In this document: positions 48,101-60,449 of the stretch, one piece after another
Numbering within the stretch: the stretch's first letter is position 1
Layout of the letters: each line of letters opens with the position of its first letter
Origin: Rhinolophus ferrumequinum
Taxonomy: Eukaryota > Chordata > Mammalia > Chiroptera > Rhinolophidae
Length of the DNA stretch: 64,000 bases
Direction of reading: 5' to 3'
NCBI RefSeq assembly: GCF_004115265.2
Contig: NC_046295.1
Location: forward strand, 72,745,008 to 72,809,007
The notes under the pieces: generated by a model
What the model saw: the letters and a program-made list of their open reading frames with translations, nothing else
The model's database searches: none
What the model was told of the DNA's origin: nothing
Position numbers and translations under genes: made by a program

Positions 48101-48584
48101 TCAACTCTGACGTTAATTTTACGAGTAAAAAATGATCTTATTTTGTGACAGATGGAATGTGGATGACAGGAAATACTAACGAGTTAGAATCACTTAGATT
48201 TTGAAGGAAAAAGAAAAAAAAAAAACCCTGCAAGTGTTCTACTGATTAGTATCTTAGAATCCAAAAGGTGTTTTTGAGGAAGAAGCTATAAATGAAACCA
48301 GGAAGGAACTCAAGCATACATAAATTTTAATTTTTGTCATTAAGGATAGAAAAGTTGCAATTATCCCACAAAAACAGTAAGACTTTCCTTATAGATTCCG
48401 TTGTTGAATAGCCACTCAAAAAGTCACCGAATCTCTGTCAGACATCAGTGCGCCCTGGTCAGATAGAGCTGGATTAAGAATTGTCATCCATGCAACAGGA
48501 GGCAACGTTCTAGTAGTTTAGAGACAGGTAAACTGAAAAGTATGTATGAGCAGTAAAAAGTGCTCTAATATACTACTAATAATA

Positions 48585-48740
48585 ATCACTAGCTTATGCA
48601 TGATTACTGTGTATGAGGCACTATATTAAGAGATTTGCCTGTATCATCTCTTTTAATCCTCATAATAATACTATGAAGCTTATACTGTTGTGATCTGTAT
48701 TTCTCAGTTGGGAAACTGAGGTTTGTAGACAATGACATAA
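48585..48740 (+). mobile_element. MIR SINE fragment, plus strand
   Basis: As in the other units, with GGGAAACTGAGGTTTG at its end. Confidence 0.75.
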
Positions 48741-49339
48741 TTATACTAAATGGTAGTAGCACCATGGAGGATTTATTAATAGTTAAAGCTGCCTAGATGT
48801 CAGCAAAAGCTTTACAGGGGAAGTGGTTCTTCAGCGGGTTACCTCTTATTTCAGCAGATTTTGGAAAACTCTCATATTTTGGGATTGTAATCTCAGGCTT
48901 TAACACACATCAGAATCTAAGGAATTAGCTATATTTTTTCAGTACACTCTCTTTTGCAGACTAAATGGGCTTTCTTTTCATCTTCCTGTATCTATTGAAA
49001 TCAAAGAATCCAAACTACTTGGCGCTTAAGTAACAGGAAATGTATGACTCTGTGCCCATGGTATAAAATGTCAAAACAGCTCTGAAGATGAAGGTCCTGG
49101 ATGAGACCAAGACTGCCCAGGGGTCCCCTCCCCCCACCTTTGCCGACACTGTGTGGTTGATATGTCTTTGCGCCCATATGCAATCATTATGAAAACATGC
49201 TTCATGCTGGCCTCCATTGTAAATACAGCCAAATTATAGCGGATACTCTCTGAACATGTAATAGCTTTGTTACAAATGCCACTCCTGTTTCAGTACTGAC
49301 TATCCTTCATTTACATCTGTCTTGCCTAGTGAAGAATGA

Positions 49340-49530
49340 AGCAAAGCTTCTGAAACTTAAGTATGCACAGCATTTCCCAGAGAACTTGTGAAAACACAGA
49401 ATCCTGGAGTCTACCACCATGGATTCTGATTCATTAATTCTGGGATGGGACTCCAAAATTTGCACGAACGATGCTCCCACGTATTGCTGGCACTGCAGAT
49501 CTGTGAACTGTGCTTTGAAGAAACTGGTGT
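49340..49530 (+). mobile_element. MER5-like hAT remnant
   Basis: CAAAGCTTCTGAAACTTAAG, then GATTCATTAATTCTGGG and GCTGGCACTGCAGATC. Confidence 0.6.
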
Positions 49531-50628
49531 AAAGAATTTAATCATGGAGGTCGTGGGATGCACATTTATAACACCTTACAGGAATTCTGCGAGTGGGGAG
49601 AGTGAAGCAAGAGAATGCTGAAATTATTTTAGCAATAGAGAAGTCTGTGGTTCATGATGATATTTTCAGATTAATTCTGGCTGCAGTAAATTCCTTTTTT
49701 TCAATCTCTAATACCAGAGGTTCTTCTCTGACTTTCTTTTCTCTTTCATAAATAATGTAGATATATCAGATACTACATATACCGCTTTGTATCATCACCA
49801 GAGACTACATAGTATAATGAAAATGAAGCCACAGCTTTGAAAGAATTACATCTTTTGTCCATTGGTGGCTTCTTGTTTCCATTAAGCCTGGTGGGATTCT
49901 AGTGCGTTTTGTAATTTTCCTAATGTCACTCAAAACATATTTTCCTATTTTAACTAACAATTGTTTCACAAAAGATGCACAATAAAAAGTAAACTTGTAA
50001 TAAAGCACTGGTTGATATCAGAGTATCTGTACATCCACAAAGGGACACTTTAGTTCCTGATAGTACTTCAAACAATTTTGTTATATGATGTCACCCTTGT
50101 CTAAAAGTCCTCATTTGACTTGCCATGTTTCTTGACATAGCCCGTAAGATAGCGTTTGTCTGGAATCCAATCCATATTGTTGTTATTGTGGTCATCAAGT
50201 TTTTACTCCCATCCTTTCTACTCTTTTTTTGCATCTCCCCTATGCAAAGTGCCATATGTTTGTCCAACTTAATAAGTATAAACTAATTAGTACATAACCA
50301 GCAGGTAGAGTGAAATTTCAGGCTGTGGTGGTGCCCTAATTCTTGTCAGTTTGGGGTGTGAAGATTGAAATCAAAACATTTGAAGGAGTTTGATACTTGA
50401 TATATGTGTCAAATATTATAATATCAACTTTCTTTTATTACTCATTTATTAATTCCATAAGTTATGACTTAGGCTACAAGTAATTGAAAACAATCTGGCT
50501 TTGTTGCCTCACTTTCCACAGGTTTCCACTTTGACTTCCACTCTTCATGTGTTTTCAAAGTTAGGTTCTTGTCTTTTCAAAGGAGCAAGACACTGGCACG
50601 CAGATACTAAGACAATGGAGTCCATTAC

Positions 50629-50640
50629 AATTGATGCTTT
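50629..50640. other. Empty insertion site of block C
   Basis: A single AATTGATGCTTT followed by GGGAGACACTGAAG, as in units 4 and 7. Confidence 0.8.
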
Positions 50641-50868
50641 GGGAGACACTGAAGTTGCCTTGACCAGATAAGTGACAGAAGAGTTCAAGGCCCAGTACAA
50701 TCTTTAATAAAAGTTCCGCAGTGAATCTCCGTGTCATTCAATAAGAGATTGACTAAAATTTTAAAGCAGATCAAAATATTGATATTGCATGTATTCTATA
50801 TATTGCTATGCATAGAAGTAGGAATGCAACTATTACTATTATAAATTATTATTGAAAATAAGGCTATG

Positions 50869-51503
50869 GGAGGCTGGCCCGGTGGCTCAGGTGGTGGAGC
50901 TCCGTGCTCCCAGCTCCGAGGGCTGCCAGTTCGATACCCACATGGGTCAGTGGGCTCTCAACCACAAGGTTGCTGGTTAAACTCCTCGAGTCCCCTGCAA
51001 GGGATGGTGGGCTCCGCCCCCTGCAACTAAGATTGAACACTGCCCCTTGAGCTGAGCCTGACTCCTGGATGGCTCAGTTGGTTGGAGCATGGCCTCTCAA
51101 CAAGGTTGCCAGTTCGATTCCTCGACTCCTGCAAGGGATGGTGGCAGCATCCCTCTGCAACTAAGGTTGAACACAGCACCTTGAGCTGAGCTGCCGCTAA
51201 GCTCCCGGATGGCTCAGTTGGTTGGAGCGCGTCCTCTCAACCACAAGGTTGCTGGTTCACCTCCCGCAAGGGATGGTGGGCTGTGCCCCTGCAACTAGCA
51301 ACGGCAACTGGACCTGGAGCTGAGCTACGCCCTCGACAACTAAGACTGAAAGGCAACAACTTGAAGCGGAACGGCACCCTCCACAACTAAGATTGAAAGG
51401 ACAACAACTTGACTTGGACAAAAGTCCTGGAAATACACACTGTTCCCCAATAAAGTCCAGTTTCCCTTCCCCAAGAAAATCTTAAAAAAAGAAAAAAGAA
51501 AAG
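50869..51503 (+). mobile_element. Composite tRNA-derived SINE, long form
   Basis: About 635 bp with three or more internal monomers, each containing GATGGCTCAGTTGGTTGGAG-like and GGGATGGTGGGCT-like segments. The head has an A-box-like GTGGCTCAGGTGG and a B-box-like AGTTCGATACCC. The end is CAATAAAGTCCAG and an A tail. AGGCTATG at 50861-50868 and 51504-51511 is the target-site duplication. Other units have the sequence AAAATAAGGCTATAAAA-like here, so it inserted only in unit 6. Confidence 0.92.
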
Positions 51504-51879
51504 AGGCTATGAAAACTATATAAAATAAATCCCATTTATGTAAACATAAAATTTTATGAATAAAAAACCATTTTAGAAGGATAAATGTAACTAACAAAAG
51601 GGTGAAGTACTTTGCCGTTATTCTTTGTTTTCACATCTACATTATTTGGATTTCCATCACGAATCAGAATTAATTTTATAAGCACAACACCAAAAAGAAA
51701 TAGCCTTGGGGAGAAAAACCGTTCCTCACATCCCAAGCTCTGACCCAACTGGGGGAAACAGAAATCTGGTAGGGAAGGGCCAGTAGGACGTCTTTCTGCA
51801 TCTCCTTTGGGATGCACTCCTAGGGCATCCACCCTGACGTTCTTCCAAAGGACAGTGTTTCCTCAGAGTGAGCCCTCAG

Positions 51880-52015
51880 AACCATCTGCCTCGGAGATAC
51901 CTGGTCCCAGGTCTCATGAAGGAGCATCTCTAGTGGTAGAGCTGCGATCTGCGTCTTTAACAAGCTCCCCAGGTGATTCTGCTAAACTCTAAAGTTGAGG
52001 GACCACTGCCTAGGG
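51880..52015 (+). mobile_element. MER5-like remnant (second)
   Basis: Counterpart of 8440-8580. Confidence 0.6.
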
Positions 52016-52355
52016 CATGTGTCTTGGAGGGAGTGAGAAGTACACTGAGCAATTAAAATGTGTTTAATTCTTGTCTCTAATGTAGAGTTTGGTGCTCTGT
52101 CCCCTTGGGTCCTTTCCCTAGCGGCAGAGTGGAGTCTTCACATCTCCATTTCTGAAGGTAGTGAAATGAGAAGAATAAGCTCCAGGCTCTTGGCTTTTCA
52201 CTGATGTCAGTGAGAGGTTTGTATCACAGACCTTGTAGGCTAAATCTGGTGTCTAGAAATCTACAGAGAAGGTGAGAAACCAGTCCACCCTCTGCAGGCT
52301 AGATGACTACAGCATAGAATTCAGAGCAGAACTAGACATCCTACCTCGGGAGCAG

Positions 52356-52360
52356 GTGTT

Positions 52361-52394
<34 letters not shown>

Positions 52395-52395
52395 T
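52356..52395. repeat. (GT)n microsatellite with CGCG interruption
   Basis: GT run broken by GTGCGCGCGTGT, 416 bp before the ATG. Confidence 0.93.
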
Positions 52396-52767
52396 ACACA
52401 CCGGAGCTCATCACCTCTCTGGGCTCTTGCTGAAATCACCTCTCATATCTAGTTCCTAAGGACAGGGACACTGCAAACACCACTGGCCAATGACTCTCAC
52501 ACTTTAACCCCGAGCCTTGGGGAGATGAGGAATAAGCCGCCTGGCTGCTCAGTGACGTCCTGCCTGTAATCCCTAGAACAGTCCTATACCCTCGTCAAAG
52601 GCATCAAGTCTCGGGCCAAGGAAATATTACTAACTCAGTTGTGTTTGCCTGAGCTCCGCTGAACACATCACACTGAGTTCTTCACTAGAGATCTTTGCAT
52701 TATTTATTGAATGAAAGCAATGTTACCTCAGACAGGACAGCTCCTAGGCTCAACAGTTGCTGATTGT

Positions 52768-52795
52768 GCTTTTTTCACTGTCCTTTCATCCCCAG
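52768..52795 (+). promoter_or_regulatory. 3' splice acceptor before OR coding exon
   Basis: TTTTTTCACTGTCC then TTTCATCCCCAG ending at 52795, 15 bases before the ATG. Confidence 0.7.
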
Positions 52796-52810
52796 CAGAC
52801 ACAGGGCAGC

Positions 52811-53770
52811 ATGAGGCCTGAGAACCAGAGCAGCGTGTCCCACTTCCTCCTGCGGGGGCTCCCCATCCGGCCCGAGCAGCAGGGCGCGTTCTTCGCCCTG
52901 TTCCTGGCCATGTACCTGACCACGGAGCTGGGGAACCTGCTCCTTATCCTGCTCATCAGGCTGGACGCTCGCCTGCACACGCCCATGTACTTCTTCCTCA
53001 GCCACTTGGCCTGCTCTGACATCTGCTTCTCATCTGTCACCGTCCCTAAGATGCTCGTGAACATGCAGACTCAGGACCAATCCATCCCCTATGCAGGGTG
53101 TGTAACACAGATGTATTTTTTCATAGTTTTTACTGCTTTGGACAATTTCCTTCTCACCTCAATGGCATATGATCGGTACGTTGCCATCTGTCACCCCCTC
53201 CACTACATGACCATCATGAGAGAGGGACTGTGTATCTTACTCATAACCGGGTCGTGGCTCCTCTCCTGTGCCAATGCCTTGTGTCACACCCTTCTTCTGG
53301 CCCAGCTGTCCTTTTGTGATGACAACACCATCCCCCATTTCTTCTGTGATCTTGGTGCCCTGCTCAAGTTGTCCTGCTCTGACACCTCCGTCAATGAGCT
53401 GGTCATTTTCACAGCAGGACTGGCCGTTATTACTCTCCCACTAATCTGCATCTTGATCTCTTATGGCCGCATTGGGGCCACCATCCTGAAGGTTCCATCT
53501 ACCAAGGGCATCTGCAAAGCCTTGTCCACCTGTGGCTCCCACCTCACTGTGGTGTCTCTGTACTATGGGACAATTATTTGGGTCTATCTTTTCCCCTCAT
53601 CCAACACCTCCAGTGACAACAACATAATTGCTACTGTGATGTACACAGTGGTCACTCCAATGCTGAACCCTTTCATTTATAGCCTGAGGAACAGAGACAT
53701 GAAGGGGGCCCTGGAGAAACTCATCAACAGAGCAACAGTCTTGTGTCATGACGTTCGCTCATCTTTATGA
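52811..53770 (+). CDS. OR1J1-like: OR1J1-like olfactory receptor (unit 7, intact)
   Basis: 319-residue odorant receptor with a complete frame and all OR motifs. The unusual site is Glu39: TM1 reads [11 protein letters not shown] where every other copy has [11 protein letters not shown], so a charged residue sits three positions before the conserved Asn42. Other copy-specific sites: Ala109 in TM3, Ile145 (LLITGSW), Cys158 in TM4 ([14 protein letters not shown]), [14 protein letters not shown] in TM5 and Val258 ([10 protein letters not shown]) in TM6. It ends in the CHDVRSSL tail. The 5' flank and first part of the coding region are nearly identical to unit 8 apart from the Glu39 change. Start fixed by the acceptor as in the other units; the in-frame Met at 52757 is intronic. 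Reading frame intact, but Glu39 could impair folding, which is inference. Confidence 0.94.
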   Translation: MRPENQSSVSHFLLRGLPIRPEQQGAFFALFLAMYLTTELGNLLLILLIRLDARLHTPMYFFLSHLACSDICFSSVTVPKMLVNMQTQDQSIPYAGCVTQMYFFIVFTALDNFLLTSMAYDRYVAICHPLHYMTIMREGLCILLITGSWLLSCANALCHTLLLAQLSFCDDNTIPHFFCDLGALLKLSCSDTSVNELVIFTAGLAVITLPLICILISYGRIGATILKVPSTKGICKALSTCGSHLTVVSLYYGTIIWVYLFPSSNTSSDNNIIATVMYTVVTPMLNPFIYSLRNRDMKGALEKLINRATVLCHDVRSSL

Positions 53771-54023
53771 CAGACGTGTTTATCACCAGACACTAGCCCC
53801 TTAATTTGAGTCCAGCATCGAATAAGTGCTCAGTGATATTTGATAACTTGAATTATATTCTGTAACAATCATTCTTTCTTCTCCTTGCAATTGTTTAGTA
53901 TAAATCTTGAAATATGTTGTGATATTATTGATTATTGCTTTTGTCTATTAGATTAAGGAACTACATAGTAGAATTTATGTCTCTCCTTATTTTCACGGAA
54001 TTGATTAGTACTTTTGAAAAACA

Positions 54024-54179
54024 GGTTTATTGGAGTAAAACTGACATATAAACACTGTATATATTTAAAGTGTACAACTTGATGTTTTTATATTTATACA
54101 TGGTGAACTGATCACCACAATCAAGCTAATTAATAATAAATTCATCACCTCCACATAGTGACCATTTTATTTGACCTTG

Positions 54180-54219
<40 letters not shown>

Positions 54220-54540
54220 GTGTGGCGAGAAGACTTCAATTAAGACCTACCCTCCTAGCAAATATCAGCATACAGTACAGTAGTTTTAACTATAGTCATC
54301 ATGTTGTACTTTAGATCTCAAGAACTTATTCATCTGACATAACTGAAACTGTGTACATTCTGGTAAGTGAAATAAGTCAGACTTGAAAGATAACTGCTGC
54401 GCGATCTTACTTACATGTGGAAACCAAAGTAGTCAAATTCATAAACCAGAGAATAGAATGGTGGTTGCCAGGATCCGGGGGAGAGGCAATTGGGGTGACA
54501 CTGGGAATTCATTAGTGTTTATACATTTTTGGAAGATATT
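54024..54540 (+). mobile_element. Old L1 3'-end fragment (block A)
   Basis: Counterpart of 1729-2210, containing a GT run at 54179-54224 that is much longer than in other units. Confidence 0.7.
54179..54224. repeat. (GT)n microsatellite, unit 7 only
   Basis: Expanded from the short GTGTGTG seen at this point in the other units. Confidence 0.93.
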
Positions 54541-54722
54541 GGCATAGAAAGGTTGCAGAATTGGAAATTTGTAAAGTGTCTGCTTTCCTTTTCTCTCCTC
54601 CCATTTAGTGATCTTCTCATAGTTTCTGCTGGTGGTGATGGTGGTGGATCAGGGGAGGGAACTCCGTAGTGCCCTTTATTGCTCCAGAAATTACCCATTT
54701 TGTGAGTCAGCTGATCTACATA

Positions 54723-55259
54723 TGTGGCCGACCAGCAGCCACGAATCAACGAAGAACCTGAAAGGGGGAGTGGGAATTAAATAAAGACACTCACAATTAT
54801 GATGATGCGGCCGGTCTCCAGTGATGCTGAAGCACCGAGTTTATTTTTTACCACCGTTTATATACCCTAAGAATACGTGCAGTTTTAACAGTCAGCAGAT
54901 AAAGGAATGTATTACATCACAGAAAGTTATCTTTTACCTAAAACACAGAAAAGCAGAAACTACTAAACAAACCTCAATGCTATTATCTCATCAAGAGCAA
55001 ATTTATAACTTTTACATACAGATACAAAATCCTTGAAACTTTTCCCAAGTCATCATCTCATGACAAAGCCCACCAATTATCCTGCTAGTCTTCAGTCCTC
55101 AGTGTCCGAGAACCGGTCACTCCCACCTACTTTCTCAGCAGCTCGCAAGCACCCTCCAGGAACAGGCAGAGATAATGCCTTAGAAGCTGAAACAAGTTAA
55201 TCACAAACTGAGCCAGTCTGCAAGGCTTTTAGAATAACAAGAAATCATGGCTCCCCACA
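54723..55259 (-). mobile_element. Solo LTR of an endogenous retrovirus
   Basis: 537 bp beginning TGTGG and ending CCACA, flanked by the 6-bp direct repeat TACATA (54717-54722 and 55260-55265). Unit 6 reads straight through as CTACATATAGACTC. Minus orientation is suggested by an AATAAA on that strand. A 6-bp duplication fits the class II (ERVK/beta-like) group. No internal retroviral sequence is present, so this is a fossil left by recombination between two LTRs. It is younger than the duplication that made unit 7. Confidence 0.88.
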
Positions 55260-55689
55260 TACATATAGACTCAAGCTTCTTCTGGGTTTAGGGATATTGG
55301 TCACTCTTATACACCTTCGTAACCTTCATTAGCCGTTCATTCTCAATCATCTCTGAAGCTTTCTGACTGCTGTGTGAGCTTCAGTCAAGACACAGGCTCA
55401 ATCCAGATACAGAAAGACAAAGACAAAGACAGCATCCACAGTGGAATCTTTCCTTGCCCCCACTGAATTTTGTGACTTTCTCATTCAATGTTTTTATTAT
55501 ATGTCTTCCTGAAAATCATTTCTTCTCATCTTAGTGACCCCAGGTAGTATCACGAGCCGGAATACTCTAACTTCCTTGTCATCCAGTGAAGGACCACATA
55601 GTTCTCTTTCTTCAGGCTGTACTTAATTAAAGAAAAACAGGATCACAAATACTTCTGAGACTCAGCACCTCGTAGCTGTTAGGAGTATT

Positions 55690-55800
55690 TGTGAAAGCTA
55701 GATCCGAATGCAACCTGTATCTGCCAGAGTGTGTGGCCTCAGGCAATTAACTTCCCTGAACCTCAGTTTCTTCTTCTGTGTAAACTGAAAAACTATAAGA
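55690..55800 (-). mobile_element. MIR SINE fragment, minus strand
   Basis: TCAGGCAATTAACTTCCCTG, then CTCAGTTTCTTCTTCTGTG. Confidence 0.6.
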
Positions 55801-56869
55801 CATCTAATATATTTTTGCTTTGAAATTAATGAAATGCTAGATTTGGCTTAGCATTACAACTGACCAAGAAAATCAAATACTAGTTTTCCTCATCTATGCA
55901 TCCCGGGTGAATTATGGAGCAGAACTTGCACAGATACACCTGAATTATGGTGACTATGGGAGACTGGCATGCAGATGATAACTGCATTCAGAGAAAAGCC
56001 ACTGTCCTAAGATACAGCAACACATCTTCACTGGCTTACTTTAGAAACAAACGACTACTGAGCAATAGAGGAGTGAATTGGTAGGTGGGCAGATCACAAA
56101 TAGGTCAAAGGAGTAACTTACGCCTACATGTTTAATGTTCATTCCGAGTGGCCCCTGACCTAGAGCTCATGAGGCTGCCTTTGAGAATCCCCGCTTTCAA
56201 TGTGGAAGGACAAAGATTGCCCCCACTCCCACCCTGTCCAATGTAGCTTCAGGCCTGGAGTCACTTTGTCTATAGGCTCACTCTCAACCGGGAGCCAGCA
56301 CAAAACCAAATAGGGCTGGAACCTTTCTTGCTGGTCTAGACAAAGCCTGCCTTGGTTGGCTTACACACCCATGAGTACCTGGCTCAGTTTCTCTGCACTG
56401 CAGTTCTGTTGTATGGATCCCTGACCACCTGCCTGGCCCTGTCTGAGCCATCCCTGAAAAACACAGCTCTATCATTCATCTTTTTAGCCATGAGTTGGTG
56501 ACATTGCTCTGAGTGGAGTTTTCTCAAGAAATGTCAAGCCAACCTGCCTACTGAGAAGTGTTTTACACCACCTAACGTGCTAGATTGGCTTTCCCTGGTT
56601 GTGGACAGCCGAAAGCCAACTGGTAGGTGCCATGTTGATTTTCATATGTATATACAACTTCTGGAAATACCTTTGGAAGGACGTACTTTATTTGCGGTAT
56701 TTCCCTCAGCCATGCTAGGGATGGCTCCTGACCTTCCCCAGTGAAGCATCTCTCTGGGTCAGGACAAAGTTTGCCAGATAAAGTTTACAAATACTTCTAA
56801 AAGCTACTAAGGATTGACACTTCAATTGACAATCTCGTATCCTTCTCAAAGTTAAAGGTAACATTAATT

Positions 56870-56913
56870 CTTCATATATGTATATAGATATAGATATAGA
56901 TATATAGATATAC

Positions 56914-56944
<31 letters not shown>

Positions 56945-57135
56945 CATAACTATATGTGTGTATACAGATATTGATGTGGAGTACAGCATAGGGAATAGTT
57001 AATAGAATTGTGATAATGATATACAATGTCAGAGGGGTAGTAGATTGGAGGACACGGGTTATCACTTTGTGAGGGGTGTAAATGTCTAACTACTACATTG
57101 TTTTGTACAACTGCTACAAAACAAAACACAATGAA
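56870..57135 (+). mobile_element. L1 3'-end fragment (block B)
   Basis: Opens with a TATAGATATAGATATA-type compound microsatellite (56878-56960), then GATGTGGAGTACAGCATAGG. Confidence 0.65.
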
Positions 57136-57224
57136 AAAATGTAACAACAGACAAACCTTTCTCAGGGAAAAGAAATCTTAACATTACAGAATCAGTGGTT
57201 CAGCATTTATATGTTAGATCTGGA

Positions 57225-57335
57225 TTTTATATGTACATATATAATTTTCCATATATTTTACATATTGTATATATGTTCATAAATTACATATAAATAAATT
57301 GAATATATTTTGTATATACATATATCAAGTTTCAA
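57225..57335. repeat. AT-rich tract
   Basis: Counterpart of 4225-4325. Confidence 0.8.
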
Positions 57336-57799
57336 CTCTGATGTGAATTTTACGAGTAAAGAATGATCCTATTTGGTGAAAAATGGAATGTGGATGAGAG
57401 GAAATACTAAAGAGTTAGAGTCACTTACATTTTGAAGGAAAAAAAAACCTGTAAGTGTTGTTTTGATTAGTATCTTAGAATCCAAAAGTATTTTTGAGGA
57501 AGAAGCTATAAATGAAATCAGGAGGGAACTCAAGTTTACACAAATTTTAATTTTTGTCATTAAGGATAAAAAAGTTGGAGTTATACCAGAAAAACAGTGA
57601 GACTTTCCTTGTTTTATAGATTCTGCTGTTGAATAGCCACTTAACAAGTTACCTCATCTCTGTCAGACATCAGTGTGCCTCGCCCTGGTCAGACAGAGCT
57701 GGATAAAGACTGGACATCCATGCTACAGAAGGGAACGTCTAGGAGTTTAGAGACAGGTGAACTGAAAAGTACGTATGAGTAGTAAAAAGTGCTCTAATA

Positions 57800-57970
57800 T
57801 ACCACTCCTAAAAATCACCAGGCTTCTGCAAAATTACTGTGTATTAGGCACTCTAATAAAAGCTTTGCCTGTATCATCTCTTTTAATCCTCATAATAATG
57901 CTATGAAGCATATACTGTTGTTACCTGTATTTCTCAGATGAGGAAACTGAGGCTTGGAAACAACGACATA
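57800..57970 (+). mobile_element. MIR SINE fragment, plus strand
   Basis: Ends GATGAGGAAACTGAGGCTTG; the closest of the eight to the MIR core at this point. Confidence 0.8.
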
Positions 57971-58554
57971 ATTATAATAAATGGTAGTAGCACAATGGAG
58001 GATATACTACTATATATCCTGGAAGTCAGCAAAAGCTTTACAGGAGAAATGTTCTTCAGCGGGTTATCTCTTTTATTTCAAGAGATTTTGGAAAACTCTT
58101 ATATTTTGGGATTGTAATCTCAGGCTTTAACACACCTCAAATCTAAAGAATTAGCTATATTATTTCAGTACACTTTCTTATGCAGTCTTTAATGGGCCTT
58201 CTTTTCATCTTCTTGTATCTATTGAAATCAAAGAATCCAAACTACTTGTCACTTAAGTAACAGGAAATGTATGACTCTCTCCCCATGGTATAAAATGTCA
58301 AAACAACTCTGAAGATGAAGGTCCTGGAAGAGACCAAGAATGGCCAGGGGTCCCTTCTCACTCCCCTTTGCCGACACCGTGTGGTTGATATGTCTCAGCC
58401 CCCTTACATAATCATTATGAAAGCATGCTTCATGCTGGCCTCCTTTGTAAACACAACCAAATTATAGTGCATACTCTCTGATCACGTAATAGCTTTCCTA
58501 TAAATGCCACTCCTGTTTCAGCACTGACTATCCTTCATGGACATCTGTCTTGTC

Positions 58555-58755
58555 TAGTGAAGAATGAAGCAAAGCTTCTCAAACTCTATGTGCACAAGAC
58601 TTCCTGGAGAACTTGTGAAAACACAGATTCCTGGAGTCTACCACCGATTCAATAGTTCTGGGGTGGGACCCCGAAATTTGCACGCACGACGATGGGACTC
58701 CACGTGATGCTGGTGCTATTGATCTATGAACTGTGCTTTGAAGAGACTGGTGTAA
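58555..58755 (+). mobile_element. MER5-like hAT remnant
   Basis: Includes the GACGATGGGACTCCACGTGA variant shared with unit 4. Confidence 0.65.
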
Positions 58756-59856
58756 AGAATTACATCATGGAGGTCGTGGGAGGCACATTTATAACACCTT
58801 ACAGGAATTCTGCGAGTGGGGAGAGTGAAGCAAGAGTGTACTTAAATTATTTTAGCAATAGAGAAGTCTGTGGTTCATGTTGACATTTTCAGATTAATTC
58901 TGTCTGTAGTAAATTCCTTTTTTTCAATCTCTAATACCAGAGGTTCTTCCCTGACTTTCTTTTCTCTTTCATAAATAACGTAGGTATATCAGATACTACA
59001 TATCATGCTTTGTGTCATCACCCGAGACTACATAGTACAATGAAAATGAAGCCAAAGGTCTGAAAGAATTACATCCTTTGTCCACTGGTGGATTCTTGTT
59101 TCCATCCAGCCTGGTGGGATTTCAGTGTGACTTGTAATTTTGCTAATGTCACTCAAAAACATATTTTACTGTTTTAACTAACAATTGTTTCACACATGAT
59201 GCACAATAAAATGTAAATTTGTTATAAAGCACTGGTTGATATCAGAGTATATCTACATCCACAAACAGACACTTTAGTTCCTGACAAGACATTACACGAT
59301 TTTGTTATATGATGTCACCCTTGTCTAAAAGTCCTCATTTGACTTGCCCTATTTCTTGACATAGCCCATAAGATAGTATTTGTCTTGAATCCAATCCATA
59401 TTGTTGTTATTACAGTAATTAAGTTTTTACTCCCATTTTTTATATCTTTTTGTGTCTGCCCTACGCAAAGTGCAATATGTTTGCTCCACTTTATAAATAT
59501 AAAACTAATTAGCACATCACCAGCAGGTAGAGTGACATTTACAGCTTTGGTAGTTACCCAATTCTAGTGTGTTTGTGGTGTGAATATCAAAATCAAAATA
59601 TTTGAAGGAGTTTCATTTTTGAAAAAAGTGTCGAATATTATAATATCAACTTTTCTTTATTACTCATTTATTTAATTCTGTAAGTTTTGACTTAGGCTAC
59701 GAGTAAATGCAAACATTCAGGCTTTGTTGCCTTGCTTTCCACATGTTTCCACTTTGACTTCCACTCTTTATGTATTTTCAAACTTAGATTCTTGTGTTTT
59801 TAAAGGAGCAAGACAAGACACTGGCACGCAGATACTAAGACAATGGAGTCCATTAC

Positions 59857-59868
59857 AATTGATGTTTT
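59857..59868. other. Empty insertion site of block C
   Basis: A single AATTGATGTTTT followed by GGGAGACACTGAAG, identical to unit 4. Confidence 0.8.
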
Positions 59869-60449
59869 GGGAGACACTGAAGTTACCTTGACCAGATAAG
59901 TGACAAAAAGTTCAAGGCCCAGTACAATCTTTAACAAAGTTTCACAGTGAATCTCTGTGTCATTCAATAAGAGATTGACTCAAACATTAAAGCAGATCAA
60001 AATATTGATATTCTATGTATTCTATATAATGCTATGCATAGAAATAGCAATGCAAATATTATTATAATAAATTATTATAGAAAATAAGGCTATAAAAACT
60101 ATATAAAATAAATTCCATTTATATAAACATAAAATTTTATGAATAAGAAACCATTTTAGAAGCATACAAATAACTAACGGAAGGGTGAAGTCCTTTGTTT
60201 TCACATCTACATTATTTGGTTTTCCATCATGAAGCTGAATTCATTTTATAAGCACAACACCAAAAAGGAATACCCCTGGGAAGAGAAACTGCTCTTCTCA
60301 TCTCAAGCTATGACCCAACTGGGGGAAACAGAAATCTGGTGGGGAAGGGCCAGTAGGACGTCTTTCCGCATCTCCTTTGGGATGCACTCCTAGGGCATCC
60401 ACCCTGACGTTCTTCCAAAGGACAGTGTTTCCTCAGAGTGAGCCCTCAG

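Larger units (their letters stand above)
43599..52288. repeat. Tandem duplication unit 6
   Basis: Lacks block C, and carries its own SINE (50869-51503). Stretches with no recognised gene: 45790-46390, 46560-47600, 48110-48585, 48740-49340, 49530-50629 and 51511-51880; they align with the other units. Confidence 0.85.
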
